A stretch of DNA of 64,000 nt from CAYJLF01 sp964371055 (GCA_964371055.1 CAYJLF010000019.1:1-64000), one strand, 5' to 3'; shown: positions 6,641-15,858, counted from the stretch's first letter. Notes: generated from the sequence alone by a model not told the origin. Program-made: numbers and translations.

Positions 6641-9319
6641 ATGCCCAGTATCCCCGTTGAACTCAACGGTCGACATCGGCAAGCCGATCCCGGGGGTATC
6701 GTGCACGGGCCTGAACGCATCACGAGCAGTAAGTCGCCGATCGTCGCCCCGCCCCGTGGAACCGTTCTGGATCTCGGCGGACTCCGCGGACTCGGCGACC
6801 AGGACGCCCGCGCGCAACTGCAGCGGGAAGGGCCGAACGAGCTTCCGGCCCAGACGAAGCGGAACCTCTGGACCATCGGCTTCGAGGTTGCCCGGGAACC
6901 GATGTTCCTCATGCTGGTCGCCGCCGGGACGCTCTATCTCCTCATGGGAGAACCGGCGGATGCCTTGATGCTGCTCGGTTTCGTCTTCATGGTCATGGCG
7001 ATCACCATCATCCAGGAACGGCGCACGGAACGAGCGCTGGACGCCCTGCGAGATCTCTCGAGCCCCCGCGCCCTGGTCATCCGCGATGGACTGCATCAGC
7101 GCATTGCGGGACGCGACGTAGTACGGGGCGACCTCGTCGTGCTGTCCGAGGGCGACCGGGTCCCCGCCGACGGCCTCCTGCGGCGAGGGATCAACCTCTC
7201 GACCGATGAGTCGCTGCTCACCGGAGAGTCTGTCCCGGTTCGAAAGTCTGCGACGAACGGGCATCTGGCCCTCGACCAACCGGGCGGCGACGATCTGTCC
7301 TCCGTCTTCTCCGGAACCCTCGTCACCGCAGGACAGGGGATTGCCGAGATCGTCGCCACCGGGCCGCGCACCGAGCTGGGGAAGATCGGGAGGGCACTGG
7401 ATCAGGTCGAGTCGGAAGCGACTCTTCTGCAGAAGGAAACCCGGCGCCTCGTCCGCACGTTTGCCATCGCGGGGCTCATCGGCTGCGTGGTTGTGGTGCT
7501 CGCGTTCGCGGCCACGCGCGGAGGAGGTGCCGCCGTCTGGAAGCAGGGGCTCCTCGCAGGCATCGCGATGGCCATGGCCACGCTGCCGGAGGAGTTCCCG
7601 GTCGTCTTGACCGTGTTCCTGGCCCTGGGCGCCTGGCGGATCTCCCGCCGCCACGTACTCACCCGGAGGATGCCGGCGGTCGAAATGCTCGGGGCAGCGA
7701 CGGTCCTTTGTGTCGATAAGACGGGCACCCTGACGCAGAACCAGATGACGCTCCGCCACCTCGCCGCGCACGGCAGCGACATCGACCTCACGACACTTCG
7801 CGACGAGCTGCCGGACGAGATGCACAACCTTCTGGCGATCGCGATTCTCGCGAGCAGCCGCGATCCCTTCGACCCGATGGAGCGGGCTCTACACACGGCG
7901 GGAGACAGGTGGCTGCGGGACACCGAGCAACTGCACTCAGGATGGTCGTTGGAGCGGGAGTACCCTCTGGCGCCCGGCTTGCTCGCGGTGAGCCACGCCT
8001 GGAGTACCGAAAGCGACGCCGGGATCGTCGTGGCGTCAAAGGGTGCGCCCGAAGCCATCGCGGACCTCTGCCACCTGCGGGCGGAACAGGCCGAGTCACT
8101 CTCGCGGGACGTCGCAGCCCTGGCGTCCCAGGGTCTCCGGGTCCTCGGCGTCGCACGTGGCGTCACGCCCCGGGAGAGCCTTCCCGAGGAGCAGCACGGC
8201 CTCGCGCTCGAGTTCCTCGGCCTGCTCGGGCTGGAGGATCCGCTCCGCCCCACCGTACCGGCGGCTGTGGCGGAGTGCGCGGCCGCAGGCGTTCGCGTGG
8301 TCATGATTACGGGCGACTATCCAGCGACGGCTCAGAGCATCGCCAGGCAGGCCGGGCTGGCAGACTGCGAAACGGTGATCAGCGGATCCGAACTCGATCG
8401 GATGTCAGACGTGGAACTGGCACGGCGGATCCCGGGCACACAGATCTTCGCGCGGGTTGTCCCCGAGCAGAAGTTGCGCATCGTCAACGCCCTGAAAGCC
8501 AACCGGGAGGTCGTCGCCATGACCGGCGACGGAGTCAACGACGCCCCGGCGCTCAAGGCGGCCCACATCGGCATCGCCATGGGCAACCGCGGGACGGACG
8601 TGGCACGCGAGTCCGCGTCACTCGTGCTTCTGGATGATGACTTCTCATCCATCGTCGCAGCCATCGGCCTCGGCCGCCGCATCTTTGACAACATCAAGAA
8701 AGCCGTCGCCTTCATCCTGGCCGTGCACGTGCCCATCGCAGGCTTGTCGATGGTCCCGGTGTTCTTCGCCGACTGGCCGCTCCTCCTATTGCCGGTCCAC
8801 ATCGTGTTTCTCGAGCTGATCATCGATCCCTCGTGCTCGCTCATCTTCGAGGCGGAGGAGCCCGAGGCCGACGTGATGAAGCGCCCGCCCCGGAGACCGG
8901 GCGAACGGCTCTTCTCCATGAGGACCATCGGCATGGCCGTGATGCAGGGGCTCAGCGCCCTCGTGGTCTGCCTGGGCGTCTTCCTGCTCGCTCGGGCCGA
9001 TCACTCCGAGGACGCCGCACGCGCCCTGACGTTTGCCACCTTGGTCGTGGCTTTTATCGTCATCATCCTCGTCAACCGTTCCTGGACCCGATCCGCCTTT
9101 GCCATGCTGAGGGTTCAAAACGCCGCGTTGCACTGGGTGGTGGGAGGCGCGTGCGCCTTCCTCGCGGCGGTTCTCCTGATTCCCTTCGCGCAGCGCATGT
9201 TTCACTTCGCGCCGCTGCACCCGAGAGACCTGGGCCTGAGCCTGGGAGCCGGGCTGCTCTGTGTCCTCTGGTTCGAAGTGGTCAAATTCACGACTCGGCG
9301 CCGACGGGCGCGGGCGTGA
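6641..9319 (+). CDS. P-type cation-transporting ATPase
   Basis: 892-residue P-type ATPase of the P2-like superfamily. It has an N-terminal cation-ATPase domain (about 40-75), actuator loop LTGESVPV, phosphorylation motif DKTGTLT with Asp359, and hinge motif TGDGVNDAP (628-636). Ten membrane helices are plausible. M4 reads PEEFPVVLT instead of the PEGLPA of Ca2+ pumps. M6 has LELIIDPSCS rather than the Ca2+-pump NxxTD motif. The transported ion therefore cannot be assigned; a cation-exporting or pH/ion homeostasis role is inferred. The start is uncertain: ATG 6641 lacks a good ribosome site, and a GTG around 6701 has GGGGG upstream. It ends 21 bases before hypF, which runs convergently. Confidence 0.9.
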   Translation: MPSIPVELNGRHRQADPGGIVHGPERITSSKSPIVAPPRGTVLDLGGLRGLGDQDARAQLQREGPNELPAQTKRNLWTIGFEVAREPMFLMLVAAGTLYLLMGEPADALMLLGFVFMVMAITIIQERRTERALDALRDLSSPRALVIRDGLHQRIAGRDVVRGDLVVLSEGDRVPADGLLRRGINLSTDESLLTGESVPVRKSATNGHLALDQPGGDDLSSVFSGTLVTAGQGIAEIVATGPRTELGKIGRALDQVESEATLLQKETRRLVRTFAIAGLIGCVVVVLAFAATRGGGAAVWKQGLLAGIAMAMATLPEEFPVVLTVFLALGAWRISRRHVLTRRMPAVEMLGAATVLCVDKTGTLTQNQMTLRHLAAHGSDIDLTTLRDELPDEMHNLLAIAILASSRDPFDPMERALHTAGDRWLRDTEQLHSGWSLEREYPLAPGLLAVSHAWSTESDAGIVVASKGAPEAIADLCHLRAEQAESLSRDVAALASQGLRVLGVARGVTPRESLPEEQHGLALEFLGLLGLEDPLRPTVPAAVAECAAAGVRVVMITGDYPATAQSIARQAGLADCETVISGSELDRMSDVELARRIPGTQIFARVVPEQKLRIVNALKANREVVAMTGDGVNDAPALKAAHIGIAMGNRGTDVARESASLVLLDDDFSSIVAAIGLGRRIFDNIKKAVAFILAVHVPIAGLSMVPVFFADWPLLLLPVHIVFLELIIDPSCSLIFEAEEPEADVMKRPPRRPGERLFSMRTIGMAVMQGLSALVVCLGVFLLARADHSEDAARALTFATLVVAFIVIILVNRSWTRSAFAMLRVQNAALHWVVGGACAFLAAVLLIPFAQRMFHFAPLHPRDLGLSLGAGLLCVLWFEVVKFTTRRRRARA

Positions 9320-9340
9320 CCGTCGAGGCTCGGTCCTCTC

Positions 9341-11728
9341 TCACCCCGCGAGACTCGCCCCCCACGCCTGCCCCAGCGCAATGCCGCCGTCGTTGGGCGG
9401 GACCAGCCGGTGGGTCAGCACGTGGAAGTCTGCGCCTTCCAGGCGTGCGGCGAGCTCCTCGGTGAAGAGCCGGTTCTGCATGACACCGCCCGAGAGAGCG
9501 ATCGTGCCAACTCCGGTCTCGTCACGCGCGACCCGCGCCGCGGCGCACAGCACAGCCGCCAGCCCGAGGTGGAACCGGCGCGCGGCGGCCGAGCGCGGCA
9601 TCCGGCCGGCATGGACCTCCAACGCATCGTTTACGAGGCGCGCCAGCAGGGTATCGATCGCGATCACCCGCGGGCCACCGGCGGCGACGGCCGGAGCGGC
9701 GACCGGCATGGTGGCGGCCGGCCCGCCGGCCGCGGATTCCGAACGCAGACCTGTCTCCGCGGAGGCCGCCGCCTCGAGCTCGGCTGCGGCCTGCCCCTCG
9801 TAGGAGATCAACTGCCGCAACCCGAGCAACGAGGCGGCGGCGTCAACGAGCCGCCCCGCGCTGGAGGTCATAGGCGATGCCCCCGAAATCGTGGCGAGCC
9901 GCCAGACCGCGGACCTCGTCATCTCATCCGCCGCGGTGAAGCAGGGGAGCGTTCCCACTTCCGGTCGTATCACGAGGGCGTGCGGCCCATAGAGCTGTCC
10001 CAACACCGCGAGCGCCATGCGCCACGGCTCTCGCGCCGCGGAATCGCCCCCGGGGAGCGGCAGCGCCGCGAGATGAGCCAGGCGGCGCCCGCGCCCGCCA
10101 TCCGCCAGCAGGAGCTCTCCCCCCCACGCCGTCCCGTCCTCGCCATAGCCGACACCGTCGAGCGCCAGCCCCAGCGCCGGCCGGTCCCAGCCGTGCTCGG
10201 CCAGCACCGAGAGAAGATGCGCACGGTGGTGCTGCACGGCCACCCTCGGGACGCCGAGGCGCACCGCCAGCCTCTCGGCGCATCGCGTGCTGTGGTAGTC
10301 CGGATGCAGGTCGTGCACGACGATGGCGGGCCGCACCTTGAGCAGGGCCAGGAGACGATCGATCGACTGCTCGAGCAACGCCAGCGCCTCCGGATGCGCC
10401 AGATCGCCGATGTAGGGGCCGCAGAAAGCAAGGTTGCCCCGCGTCACGCAGAAGACGTTCTTGAGGTCGCCCCCAACGGCCAGCACCGGCGGACCCGGCC
10501 GCGGGAGCGGGACCGGCTCCGGCACGAAGCCGCGGCTGCGTCGCAAGAGCGCGGGGAATCCGCGCATCACGCGCACGACCGGATCGTCCATGCGTTGGTG
10601 GATGCCGCGATCGTGCTCGAGGTAGAAATCGGCGATGCCGCCGAGCCGCCGCACGGCTTCCTCATTGCCGCAGGCGATCGGCTCATCGCTGCGGTTGGCA
10701 CTCGTCATCACGAGCGCCGTCAACCGGTCTTCGAAGAGGAGGTCGTGCAGTGGCGCGTAGGGAAGCATGACTCCGACGAGGCCGCTGGCGCCGCAGACCG
10801 AGGGAGCGAGGGAAAGCCCGGCGCCTCCTTCCACCCCGCCGGTCCGGCGCGGCTCGCCCAGCACGATCGGCCGCCGCCACCCGGTCAGCCACGTGCGCTC
10901 CACCGGATCCAGGCAGACGAGTCTCTCCGCGGTCTCCAAGTCCCGGACCATGATCGCGAGCGGCTTGTGGGGTCGGTGCTTGCGCTCCCGCAGCCTTCGC
11001 ACGACCGCCTCGTTGGTCGCATCGCAGGCGAGATGAAACCCGCCGATTCCCTTGATGGCGCCGATCTCGCCGGCGGCGAGCCGACAAACGGTCTCGGCCA
11101 CCCCATCTTCACACGCGATCGGTCGACCGTCCGCATCCCGCAACACCAGCCGCGGCCCGCAACGGGGACAGGCATTCGGCTGCGCGTGATAGCGGCGGGA
11201 GGAGAGGTCATCATACTCCGCACGACACTCCGGGCACATGGTGAACGCTCGCATCGTCGTCCCCGGACGGTCGTACGGCATCTCCTCGATCAGCGTGAAA
11301 CGGGGACCGCAGTCGGTGCAGTTCAAAAAGGGGTACCGGTAGCGTCGATCCGTGGGATCGCGCATCTCTGCCCGACAGCGCTCGCAGACCGCGACGTCGG
11401 GAGGAACCAGGGCCGCCATCGTCTCGCCCGTCTCCGAGGGAAGAATCCGAAAGCCGGACTCGCCTTGCCGCGCCGTCCCGGTCGTGTCGATCGACGTGAT
11501 GACCGCGAGCGGCGGAGCCTCGTGCGTGAGGGCCGCCACGAACGCGTCTACCTCCGGAACCGCCCCCTCGATCACGATCCGCACGCCGGCCGGTTCGTTC
11601 CGCACACTCCCGGCCAGCCGGTGCCGCGACGCCAGCCGGTGGACAAACGGACGGAAGCCCACCCCCTGGACCAGCCCGCGCACCAGGAGCTCGCGACGGG
11701 TCTCCGGATTCGAATCCACCGGGTCCAC
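9341..11728 (-). CDS. hypF: HypF carbamoyltransferase
   Basis: 795-residue maturation enzyme that uses carbamoyl phosphate and ATP to make the thiocarboxamide on HypE, the precursor of the cyanide ligands of the [NiFe] active site. Domains in order: acylphosphatase-like (VRGLVQGVGFRPFVHRLA, 16-33); two zinc fingers with Cys115/118/137/140 and Cys165/168/187/190; a YrdC-like domain (about 200-390); and a Kae1-like C-terminal domain with HxxxH-type VQHHRAHLLSVLAEH. Initiation is at GTG 11728, with GGGAGGAGG about 11 bases upstream. It is the last gene of hypABCDEF, 39 bases after hypE. A Gly/Ala-rich insert occurs around residues 655-685. Confidence 0.95.
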   Translation of the reverse strand: MDPVDSNPETRRELLVRGLVQGVGFRPFVHRLASRHRLAGSVRNEPAGVRIVIEGAVPEVDAFVAALTHEAPPLAVITSIDTTGTARQGESGFRILPSETGETMAALVPPDVAVCERCRAEMRDPTDRRYRYPFLNCTDCGPRFTLIEEMPYDRPGTTMRAFTMCPECRAEYDDLSSRRYHAQPNACPRCGPRLVLRDADGRPIACEDGVAETVCRLAAGEIGAIKGIGGFHLACDATNEAVVRRLRERKHRPHKPLAIMVRDLETAERLVCLDPVERTWLTGWRRPIVLGEPRRTGGVEGGAGLSLAPSVCGASGLVGVMLPYAPLHDLLFEDRLTALVMTSANRSDEPIACGNEEAVRRLGGIADFYLEHDRGIHQRMDDPVVRVMRGFPALLRRSRGFVPEPVPLPRPGPPVLAVGGDLKNVFCVTRGNLAFCGPYIGDLAHPEALALLEQSIDRLLALLKVRPAIVVHDLHPDYHSTRCAERLAVRLGVPRVAVQHHRAHLLSVLAEHGWDRPALGLALDGVGYGEDGTAWGGELLLADGGRGRRLAHLAALPLPGGDSAAREPWRMALAVLGQLYGPHALVIRPEVGTLPCFTAADEMTRSAVWRLATISGASPMTSSAGRLVDAAASLLGLRQLISYEGQAAAELEAAASAETGLRSESAAGGPAATMPVAAPAVAAGGPRVIAIDTLLARLVNDALEVHAGRMPRSAAARRFHLGLAAVLCAAARVARDETGVGTIALSGGVMQNRLFTEELAARLEGADFHVLTHRLVPPNDGGIALGQAWGASLAG

Positions 11729-11767
11729 GCGGTAACCGTCCTCCTCCCCGCTCGGCGCGACGACCGA

Positions 11768-12826
11768 TCAGCAGATCCGCGGGAGCAACTCCGCCGTGGG
11801 GCGCGCGAGCAGGCGCGCTCCGCCCAAGCCGGTCCGGAGAACGACCCGGCGCGGATGTTCGTCACCCATCCGCCCGATCGCGGCGGCGGACGCTCCCGCG
11901 GGGAGCGCGCGCCACGCACCGAGGGCGCGATCCAGGTCGCCCCTCTCCACCACCGCGACGACGCGCCCTTCGCACGCGAGGTGAAGCGGATCGATCCCCG
12001 TGATCTCGCCGATCGCCCGGACGGCCGAGCGGATCGGGATCGCCTCTTCGTCGATCTCGACGCCGGCGGCTGGCCCGTCCTTGGACTGAAAGCCGGCGAC
12101 GTGCGACGGGCTCGCGTCCTCCCCCGCCAGGTCGGCCAGCACTCCGGCCAGCCCGCCGCGCGTCGGATCGCGCAGGAAGAGCGGGACCACTCCGGCGTCG
12201 AAGAGGGCATCGACCAGAGGGGTGACGGCCGCGCAATCGCTCTCAAGCTCGGCGTTGAGTCCCAGCTCGCGGCGGGCCGCCAGGATCACCGCGCCGTGGT
12301 CGCCGATCGGCCCGCTGACCAGGACGGCATCTCCCGCCCGCGGGCCCCGATCGCGGCGCGGATAGTCGGGCCGCAGCACGCCGACCCCGGCGGTGTTCAG
12401 AAAGATGCGGTCGCCCTTCCCCCGTTCGACCACCTTCGTGTCCCCGGTCACGATCGCGACCCCCGCCTCCCGCGCCGCTGCCGCCAGCGACGCGACGATG
12501 CGGGACAACTCGTCCAGCGGCAGTCCCTCCTCCAGGATCACGCCGAGGGTGAGGTAGAGCGGCCGGGCACCCGCCACCGCGAGATCGTTGACCGTGCCGC
12601 GCACGGCGAGGCTCCCGATGTCGCCACCGGGAAAGAAGATCGGGTCGACGACGAACGAGTCTGTGGTCAGAGCGATCGGTCCCTCCGGGCGCGGGCAGAG
12701 CGCGGCATCGCCGAGCGGGTCGAGAAACGGATTGGCGAACTCGCGCGCGAAGAGATCGCGGACCAGGTCGTGCGTCAGGCGCCCCCCGGCGCCGTGCCCC
12801 AGGGAGATCAGGCGCGCTTCGCTCAT
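11768..12826 (-). CDS. hypE: HypE hydrogenase maturation protein
   Basis: 352-residue PurM/AIR-synthetase-like enzyme that dehydrates the carbamoylated C-terminal cysteine to thiocyanate for delivery to the iron. The family features are visible: LGHGAGGRLTHDLV near the N-terminus, TTDSFVVDPIFFPGGDIG, and the essential C-terminal PRIC with Cys as the last residue. ATG 12826 is preceded by GGAGG, and the start overlaps the hypD stop (ATGA). Its partner HypF is encoded immediately downstream. Confidence 0.95.
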   Translation of the reverse strand: MSEARLISLGHGAGGRLTHDLVRDLFAREFANPFLDPLGDAALCPRPEGPIALTTDSFVVDPIFFPGGDIGSLAVRGTVNDLAVAGARPLYLTLGVILEEGLPLDELSRIVASLAAAAREAGVAIVTGDTKVVERGKGDRIFLNTAGVGVLRPDYPRRDRGPRAGDAVLVSGPIGDHGAVILAARRELGLNAELESDCAAVTPLVDALFDAGVVPLFLRDPTRGGLAGVLADLAGEDASPSHVAGFQSKDGPAAGVEIDEEAIPIRSAVRAIGEITGIDPLHLACEGRVVAVVERGDLDRALGAWRALPAGASAAAIGRMGDEHPRRVVLRTGLGGARLLARPTAELLPRIC

Positions 12827-13983
12827 CCTCGACCTCCTGGCCCCGACCGGCCGGCGACCGGCCGGCGGATCGCACCGAAGACGTATCGGCTGCGGCAGGT
12901 ACCTTCCACCGAGACCATGCAGGGACCGCGCGGATCGTCCGGCGTGCAGCCCTCTCCGAAGAGCTCGCACTCTTCCGGCTCCAGCAAGCCGACCATCACC
13001 TCGCCGCACCGGCAGGGGATCGCCGGCGCCCCCTCCCGGCCGTGCTCCGCGCGGCCGGCGGCCTCCTCGCCCGCCGCGATCTCCGCCTCGAACCGGATCG
13101 ACGCATCGTGCTCTCGCCATTCGTCCCGCACCGCCAGGCCCGACGCCGGAATCGTGCCGAGGCCGCGCCACTCCGCGTCGATCACGCGGAACGCCCGGTC
13201 GATCGCCTCCCGCGCACGCGGGTTTCCTTCGGGTCGCACCGCGCGGGCGTAGGCGTTCACCACGCCGGCCTCCGAGCGCTCCGCAGAGGTGACCAGCGCG
13301 CGCAGTCCCAGCAGGATATCCGCCGGTTCGAAACCCGCGATCGCGCAGGGACGCCCCGCGGCCTCGGCGAAGCGCTCGTACTCCTCTCTCCCGGCCACGG
13401 CCAGCACATGCCCCGGCAGGAGAAAGCCGTCGAGCTGAAGTTCCGGCATCCGCAGGAGCGCGGCCAGGGCGGGGGGAATGAGACGATGCGCCGCCAGCAC
13501 GCAGGCATTCGGGGGCGGACCGGCCAACAGCGCGGCGGCGACCGTGCAGGCGGTCGTTTCGAACCCGACGGCCAGGAAGACGACCTCCTCGCCCGGATGC
13601 GCCCGGGCGTACTCCCAGGCCTCGGACACCCCCATGACGACCTGCACGGCTCCGCCGCGCGCCCGCGCTTCGGCCAGCGAGGGATGCCCCGGGACCCGCA
13701 CCATGTCTCCGAACGTTGCGACGGTGATCCCGGGCACGAGCGAGAGCCGCGCCGCCCGCGAGACCACGCTCTCGGGACAGACGCAGACCGGACAGCCGGG
13801 ACCGGCGAGAAGCCGGACACTCTCCGGCAGGACCGTGCGGAGGCCGAAGCGCCCGAGCGCATTCTCGTGCGTGCCGCAAACGTGCATGAAGACCAGTCGA
13901 CGCCCGCCGGCGTGACGGGAGATGTCACGCAGGAGAGGAGAGAGGAGCTTGGGATCGCGCCAACGTTCGTCGAGCGTATTCAT
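12823..13983 (-). CDS. hypD: HypD iron-cofactor assembly protein
   Basis: 386-residue [4Fe-4S] scaffold on which, with HypC, the Fe(CN)2CO unit is built. Catalytic cysteines are in HVCGTHE (Cys36) and GPGCPVCVCP (Cys64, 67, 69). The C-terminal cluster ligands lie in the segments from IPCRCGEVM to EGTCRSRY. ATG 13983 gives a normal-length protein; an upstream in-frame extension of 28 residues is rejected because it overlaps hypC and resembles no HypD. Its stop overlaps the hypE start. The ribosome site is weak, consistent with coupling to hypC, which ends 4 bases upstream. Confidence 0.94.
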   Translation of the reverse strand: MNTLDERWRDPKLLSPLLRDISRHAGGRRLVFMHVCGTHENALGRFGLRTVLPESVRLLAGPGCPVCVCPESVVSRAARLSLVPGITVATFGDMVRVPGHPSLAEARARGGAVQVVMGVSEAWEYARAHPGEEVVFLAVGFETTACTVAAALLAGPPPNACVLAAHRLIPPALAALLRMPELQLDGFLLPGHVLAVAGREEYERFAEAAGRPCAIAGFEPADILLGLRALVTSAERSEAGVVNAYARAVRPEGNPRAREAIDRAFRVIDAEWRGLGTIPASGLAVRDEWREHDASIRFEAEIAAGEEAAGRAEHGREGAPAIPCRCGEVMVGLLEPEECELFGEGCTPDDPRGPCMVSVEGTCRSRYVFGAIRRPVAGRSGPGGRG

Positions 13984-13987
13984 CGAG

Positions 13988-14263
13988 TCAAATCGACGGA
14001 CCGGATGGGGTGGCCTCGCCGTGCGCGAAGTCGCCTCCGTCTGACTCCCCCGCGGCCGCGAGGGCACGGAGCAACTCCAGTGTCTCCGTCGCCGCCGACT
14101 CGTCCAGCACCTGGATCGCGAACCCGGCGTGGATCAGGACCCAGTCCCCCGGGCGGACGCCGCGGAGCAGGTCGAGGCGCACGGTGCGCCGGACTCCGTC
14201 GACCTCGACGATGCCGGCATCGCCTTCGGCGCTCTCGAGACGCATCGGCACGGCCAGGCACAT
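13988..14263 (-). CDS. hypC: HypC chaperone
   Basis: 91-residue chaperone that shuttles the Fe(CN)2CO unit from HypD to the hydrogenase large subunit. It starts MCLAVPMRLE; the second-position Cys is the essential metal-binding residue once Met is removed. That decides the start: ATG 14263, with GGGAGG 9 bases upstream, rather than an in-frame TTG three codons earlier. A short OB-like domain follows. The tail after about residue 75 is longer than in E. coli HypC and acidic/Gly-rich. It lies between hypB and hypD with gaps of 5 and 4 bases. Confidence 0.94.
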   Translation of the reverse strand: MCLAVPMRLESAEGDAGIVEVDGVRRTVRLDLLRGVRPGDWVLIHAGFAIQVLDESAATETLELLRALAAAGESDGGDFAHGEATPSGPSI

Positions 14264-14268
14264 CGACT

Positions 14269-15105
14269 TCAACCTCCCGTCGGGCCGGGTCCGCCCGAAC
14301 GTGCAGAATCTCCGGGACGGTCTTCTCGATCGTGGTCATGAGCGTGATCCGGAGCCCGGCCGTGGTCGTGGCCATGGTCGTGGCCGCGGTCGTGATCGTG
14401 GTCGTCGTCATGATCGTCTTCGTGGCCATGGGACTCGCCGTCCCAGTGGAGGCGCGCGTGTTCGCGACGCCTCTCGATCCAGGCCCACCACCCGTCCAGT
14501 CCGTCCCCCGTCCGGCAGCTCAAGGCGAGCGACTCGAGATGGGGATTGAGAGCGCGCGCGACCCGCAACGCCTCGGGCGCGTCGAAGTCGGTCGCGCCGA
14601 TCAGGTCGATCTTGTTCAGGATCAGAAGATCGGCGGTCCGGAACATGAGGGGATATTTGCCCGGCTTGTCGTGCCCTTCGGTCACCGAGAGGAGCATGAC
14701 GCGATCCGCCTCGCCGAGATCGAATTCGGCGGGACAGACGAGGTTGCCGACATTCTCGATGAAGAGCAGGTCCATCCCGTCCAGATCGAGGTCATCCGCC
14801 GCCGCGGCGACCTGTCGCGGATCGAGGTGGCAGGCGCCGTGGGTGTTGATCTGGCGGACGGACGCGCCGAATCGCGAGAGCCGGTCGGCATCGGCCGATC
14901 CCTGGATGTCCCCCTCGATCACGCCGATCCGCAGGCGACCGCAGAGGTGCTCCAGCGTCCTTTCCAGGAGCGTGGTCTTCCCCGACCCGGGGGCGCTCAT
15001 CAGGTTGATCACGTAGACCCGGTGCGCGTCGAAACGCGCGCGGTTGCGTGCCCCCTCCGCCTCCGTCACTTCCCGCAGGTTCTTCCCGACGTGGAGCAGG
15101 TGCAT
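14269..15105 (-). CDS. hypB: HypB nickel GTPase with C-terminal His tail
   Basis: 278-residue GTPase that delivers nickel to the hydrogenase precursor. Walker A is GSGKTT (40-45). The G-domain metal-site residues Cys92-His93 are in THGACHLDP, and NKIDLIG (164-170) is the guanine-specificity motif. Unusually, the N-terminus lacks both the CxxCGCG motif and the His stretch common in HypB. Instead a His/Asp-rich tail occupies residues 226-259 with 12 histidines. ATG 15105 lies 2 bases after the hypA stop; an in-frame TTG two codons upstream is less likely. The tail probably stores or buffers nickel; this is inference from composition. Confidence 0.95.
   Translation of the reverse strand: MHLLHVGKNLREVTEAEGARNRARFDAHRVYVINLMSAPGSGKTTLLERTLEHLCGRLRIGVIEGDIQGSADADRLSRFGASVRQINTHGACHLDPRQVAAAADDLDLDGMDLLFIENVGNLVCPAEFDLGEADRVMLLSVTEGHDKPGKYPLMFRTADLLILNKIDLIGATDFDAPEALRVARALNPHLESLALSCRTGDGLDGWWAWIERRREHARLHWDGESHGHEDDHDDDHDHDRGHDHGHDHGRAPDHAHDHDREDRPGDSARSGGPGPTGG
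14355..14440. repeat. Degenerate His-Asp codon repeat in hypB
   Basis: A degenerate array of CGTGGTCGTGGCCATGG-like units, coding on the minus strand for alternating His and Asp/Gly in the HypB tail. It is the only coding microsatellite-like stretch of this kind in the window and could vary in length between strains. Confidence 0.6.
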
Positions 15106-15107
15106 CG

Positions 15108-15452
15108 TCAATCCACCGTGACGGTCTCGACCGTCAGTTCACGACCGCCGCGGAGGGTGACCGGAAAGCCGCCGCAACGCGGGCACTCGAGACGTTCCAG
15201 GGTCGCGACCTCCCCTTCCCAACCACAGATCGAACAGGCGGAAGGAGCCGCGACTCGCGTGATTTCGAGCGCGCACCCCGCGGCCGCGGTCCCGTCGGCC
15301 AGCGCCTCGAAACCGAAGCAGAGGGCCTCGGGCTCGAGGCAACTCGCCACGCCAAGCCGGAGACGGGCCGAGGTCACGCTGGACGCGCCGTTCTCCGTCG
15401 CGACACGCAGCAGCAGATCCAGCAGATCGGAGGCCACGGCCAGTTCATGCAT
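15108..15452 (-). CDS. hypA: HypA nickel metallochaperone
   Basis: 114-residue nickel chaperone that works with HypB. It starts MHELAVASDL, in which His2 and the N-terminus form the nickel site. The structural zinc site is Cys73, 76, 90, 93 (CSIC and CPRC). The start at ATG 15452 is fixed by the invariant MHE; longer in-frame extensions are rejected. It is the first gene of the hypABCDEF operon. I see no convincing promoter, only a weak candidate at 15483-15512. It diverges from the zinc-ribbon gene at 15637. Confidence 0.95.
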   Translation of the reverse strand: MHELAVASDLLDLLLRVATENGASSVTSARLRLGVASCLEPEALCFGFEALADGTAAAGCALEITRVAAPSACSICGWEGEVATLERLECPRCGGFPVTLRGGRELTVETVTVD

Positions 15453-15535
15453 CGCAGGGGCCCCTTCCTGAAGCGCGGTACCACCGTACCATGGAGTCGG
15501 CCGGAGGAGCAAGCCGGCGGGCGCCGCCCGGCGGT

Positions 15536-15564
15536 TTGACATCGACGATCGGGACGGATACCGT
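15536..15564 (+). promoter_or_regulatory. Sigma70-type promoter for zinc-ribbon gene
   Basis: TTGACA (15536-15541), a 17-base spacer and TACCGT (15559-15564). The -35 is perfect; the -10 keeps the first two and last bases of TATAAT. The predicted start near 15571 leaves a ~66-base leader with AGGGAGGA before the GTG at 15637. Confidence 0.5.
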
Positions 15565-15636
15565 CGTGGGGAGACGAGTTCGGCCCGATCCACTTTCCGT
15601 TGCGGAAGACCCACTCCTTACCAGGGAGGATGCGCT

Positions 15637-15858
15637 GTGGATACCGAACGGATGGCGTGCCCGGAGTGCGGCACGATGAACGCAATGCTCGGCGTCGTCA
15701 ACCAGACCCGCCAGTATCTCTGCCGGAAGTGCGGCCAAGTCTACTACACCCCCGACACCTGCCTCGGCACGCCCGCGCCGCCCGACCCACCTCCGCCAGG
15801 CGATCCTGCGCCGGACGACGGCGAGGAGAAAGACGGCCGCGGGGGGGCGGGGAGTTGA
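15637..15858 (+). CDS. Small zinc-ribbon protein
   Basis: 73-residue protein. It has a CPECG...CRKCG pair (about residues 8-12 and 29-33), which should bind one zinc or a rubredoxin-like iron, followed by a Pro/Asp-rich acidic tail. GTG 15637 has AGGGAGGA 6 bases upstream and a near-consensus promoter. It lies divergently between the hyp operon and the hydrogenase operon. I do not recognise a named family. A metal-binding accessory role in hydrogenase biogenesis is possible from position only. Confidence 0.6.
   Translation: MDTERMACPECGTMNAMLGVVNQTRQYLCRKCGQVYYTPDTCLGTPAPPDPPPPGDPAPDDGEEKDGRGGAGS

Noticed and set aside
4886..7825. Long minus-strand open frame opposite the DUF4403 and P-type ATPase genes
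   Set aside because: Low-complexity Arg/Gly/Asp-rich translation; the plus-strand genes have defined motifs and ribosome sites.
9410..15471. Very long plus-strand open frames opposite hypF, hypE, hypD and hypB
   Set aside because: They read as antisense shadows caused by high G+C. Their proteins are Arg/Pro/Gly-rich with no family features, while the minus strand carries clear hyp genes.
15483..15512. Weak hypA promoter (TTGCTC, 18 bases, TACGGT on the minus strand)
   Set aside because: Only 3 of 6 matches in each box, so chance is likely; kept only as a note.
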